DNA from: CAZCWX01 sp964502465
GTDB lineage: Bacteria > Desulfobacterota > Binatia > Bin18
Length of the DNA stretch: 7,137 nucleotides
Direction of reading: 5' to 3'
Assembly: GCA_964502465.1 (NCBI GenBank)
Contig: CAZCWX010000627.1
Location: 1-7,137, forward strand
The notes below the pieces were generated by a model. It did no database searches. It was not told the DNA's origin and was given only the letters and a program-made list of their open reading frames with translations. Position 1 is the first letter of the stretch; each line of letters opens with the position of its first letter. The position numbers and the translations under genes are program-made. Positions 6,620-7,137 of the stretch are shown here, one piece after another.

Positions 6620-7057
6620 TCAGCTGGACTCGAGCACCTGGCAGGTCAAGCCCGCGAACTGACGAAAGCCTCCATCGAAGGTGACCAATGTCAATCCGCT
6701 CGTCTGGGCATAGGCGGACAGATACGCATCCGTCCACAATTTGGGGGTGAATGTCCTTCCGCTGGTGAAGCGTTCAAATGCTGTATCAAGGCCTAACGGC
6801 TCGGTAGGGGCAAAATGCATCCGCTCATCTTCCAACAACCGGCGCCACAGCTCCCAGCACGCAGCAGTGTCCAGCACGTCTTCACGCATGACAGCCGGGT
6901 TGTTGAGCAGCCGCAGCAGGCGGGTTTGGGCAATGCGGCAGATCACGGCGTCCCCCGCCGTCACACTGTCGAGCCACTGTACTGCTGCAGCGTGAGACGC
7001 GTGACGATCGGTGGCCAGCGCTAAGGAGCCGAGCAGAAATAAGTTGATCGTTCTCAT
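6620..7057 (-). CDS. VapC-like PIN-domain protein lacking the first catalytic Asp (possible toxin remnant)
   Basis: The 145-residue product resembles VapC-type PIN ribonucleases of the TIGR00028 kind. Matching segments are LALATDRHASHAAAVQWLDS (12-31), ICRIAQTRLLRLLNNPAV (39-56), SPKLW-like PKLWTDAYLSAYA with Asp110 (105-117), and LTLVTFDGGFRQFAGL with Asp128 (122-137). These supply the later acidic residues. The first catalytic Asp, usually in LLDVN or PDVN near residue 5, is absent: the N-terminus reads MRTINLFLLGS. I found no alternative frame that clearly restores it. ATG 7057 lies one base from an inverted-repeat element (7059-7116), and no Shine-Dalgarno is visible. A GTG reading at 7114 would translate the repeat and is unlikely. 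No VapB-like antitoxin frame is visible in the 80 bp before it, but the window ends there. It may be inactive, truncated by repeat insertion, or a divergent PIN protein. The family call is good; whether it is functional is doubtful. Confidence 0.7.
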   Translation of the reverse strand: MRTINLFLLGSLALATDRHASHAAAVQWLDSVTAGDAVICRIAQTRLLRLLNNPAVMREDVLDTAACWELWRRLLEDERMHFAPTEPLGLDTAFERFTSGRTFTPKLWTDAYLSAYAQTSGLTLVTFDGGFRQFAGLTCQVLESS

Positions 7058-7058
7058 A

Positions 7059-7116
7059 TTGTGGTGCAGGCGTCCCGCCTGCATTGTGAAGGGCAGGCCA
7101 GAGGCCCGCACCACAA
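7059..7116. repeat. Inverted pair of GC-rich palindromic repeats (REP/MITE-like) at the PIN gene start
   Basis: Two 26-base arms face each other across a 6-base spacer. The left arm 7059-7084 begins TTGTGGTGCAGGC, and the reverse complement of the right arm 7091-7116 begins TTGTGGTGCGGGC; they match at 20 of 26 positions, including the first nine. The left arm can also fold on itself (GCAGGC...GCCTGC). This layout, two inverted small palindromes, is typical of REP/BIME-type or short MITE elements. It occupies the place where the promoter and ribosome site of the PIN gene should be. Confidence 0.6.
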
Positions 7117-7137
7117 GAATTGACCCAGTTATTCTTG

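Noticed and set aside
6305..6796. 163-codon plus-strand frame
   Set aside because: Runs antisense across two separate minus-strand genes with recognisable domains; composition looks like a shadow frame.
7058..7114. Extended N-terminus of the PIN protein from a GTG at 7114
   Set aside because: The added 19 residues are translated from the palindromic repeat and have no similarity to PIN N-termini.
7059..7116. CRISPR-like repeat array
   Set aside because: The copies face each other with a 6-base gap and there are no direct repeats with regular unique spacers, so a palindromic repeat pair fits and an array does not.

Overview
The window reads as chromosomal DNA from a free-living, Gram-negative, probably uncultured environmental bacterium with moderate G+C. 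The Gram-negative reading rests on an exported DUF1329 protein and a CPA2-type antiporter. The mix of a luciferase-like monooxygenase, a DUF1329 protein and a phosphotriesterase-like hydrolase, with degenerate heptamer repeats between genes, reminds me of uncultured Deltaproteobacteria-like lineages such as Binatota or Tectomicrobia. That placement is an impression from gene content, not a phylogenetic result.

Six recognisable genes lie on the minus strand. In transcription order (right to left) they are: a VapC-like PIN-domain protein (6620-7057), a small DUF559/Vsr-like nuclease-domain protein (6251-6589), a phosphotriesterase-family metallohydrolase (5095-6066), an exported DUF1329 protein (3564-4883), a luciferase-like (LLM) flavin-dependent oxidoreductase (2312-3421) and a CPA2 cation:proton antiporter with a C-terminal RCK domain (244-2082). 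At the left edge an open plus-strand frame (1-186) may be the tail of a convergent gene.

The three middle genes have clear Shine-Dalgarno sequences and full-length family features. They look like a catabolic neighbourhood: a cytoplasmic hydrolase, a cytoplasmic flavin or F420 monooxygenase and an exported DUF1329 protein, a family often found near degradation or hydrophobic-compound genes. No substrate can be named. Gaps of 142-229 bp between these genes carry repeats and stem-loops, so they are probably not one tightly coupled operon. A good sigma70-like promoter sits upstream of the phosphotriesterase gene.

The right end is a small accessory patch. The PIN protein lacks its usual first catalytic Asp, and its start codon abuts an inverted-repeat element (7059-7116). 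The following nuclease frame resembles the detached C-terminal end of a large helicase; it is in the same reading frame as the PIN gene and separated from it only by a TGA and 30 bp. These look like worn defence or toxin remnants, or an atypical two-nuclease cassette. Non-coding DNA holds a MITE-like element with about 32-bp terminal inverted repeats (4920-5064), two sets of degenerate heptamer repeats and several stem-loops. I saw no tRNA, rRNA, CRISPR array or transposase gene, and no gene-free stretch longer than 300 bases.
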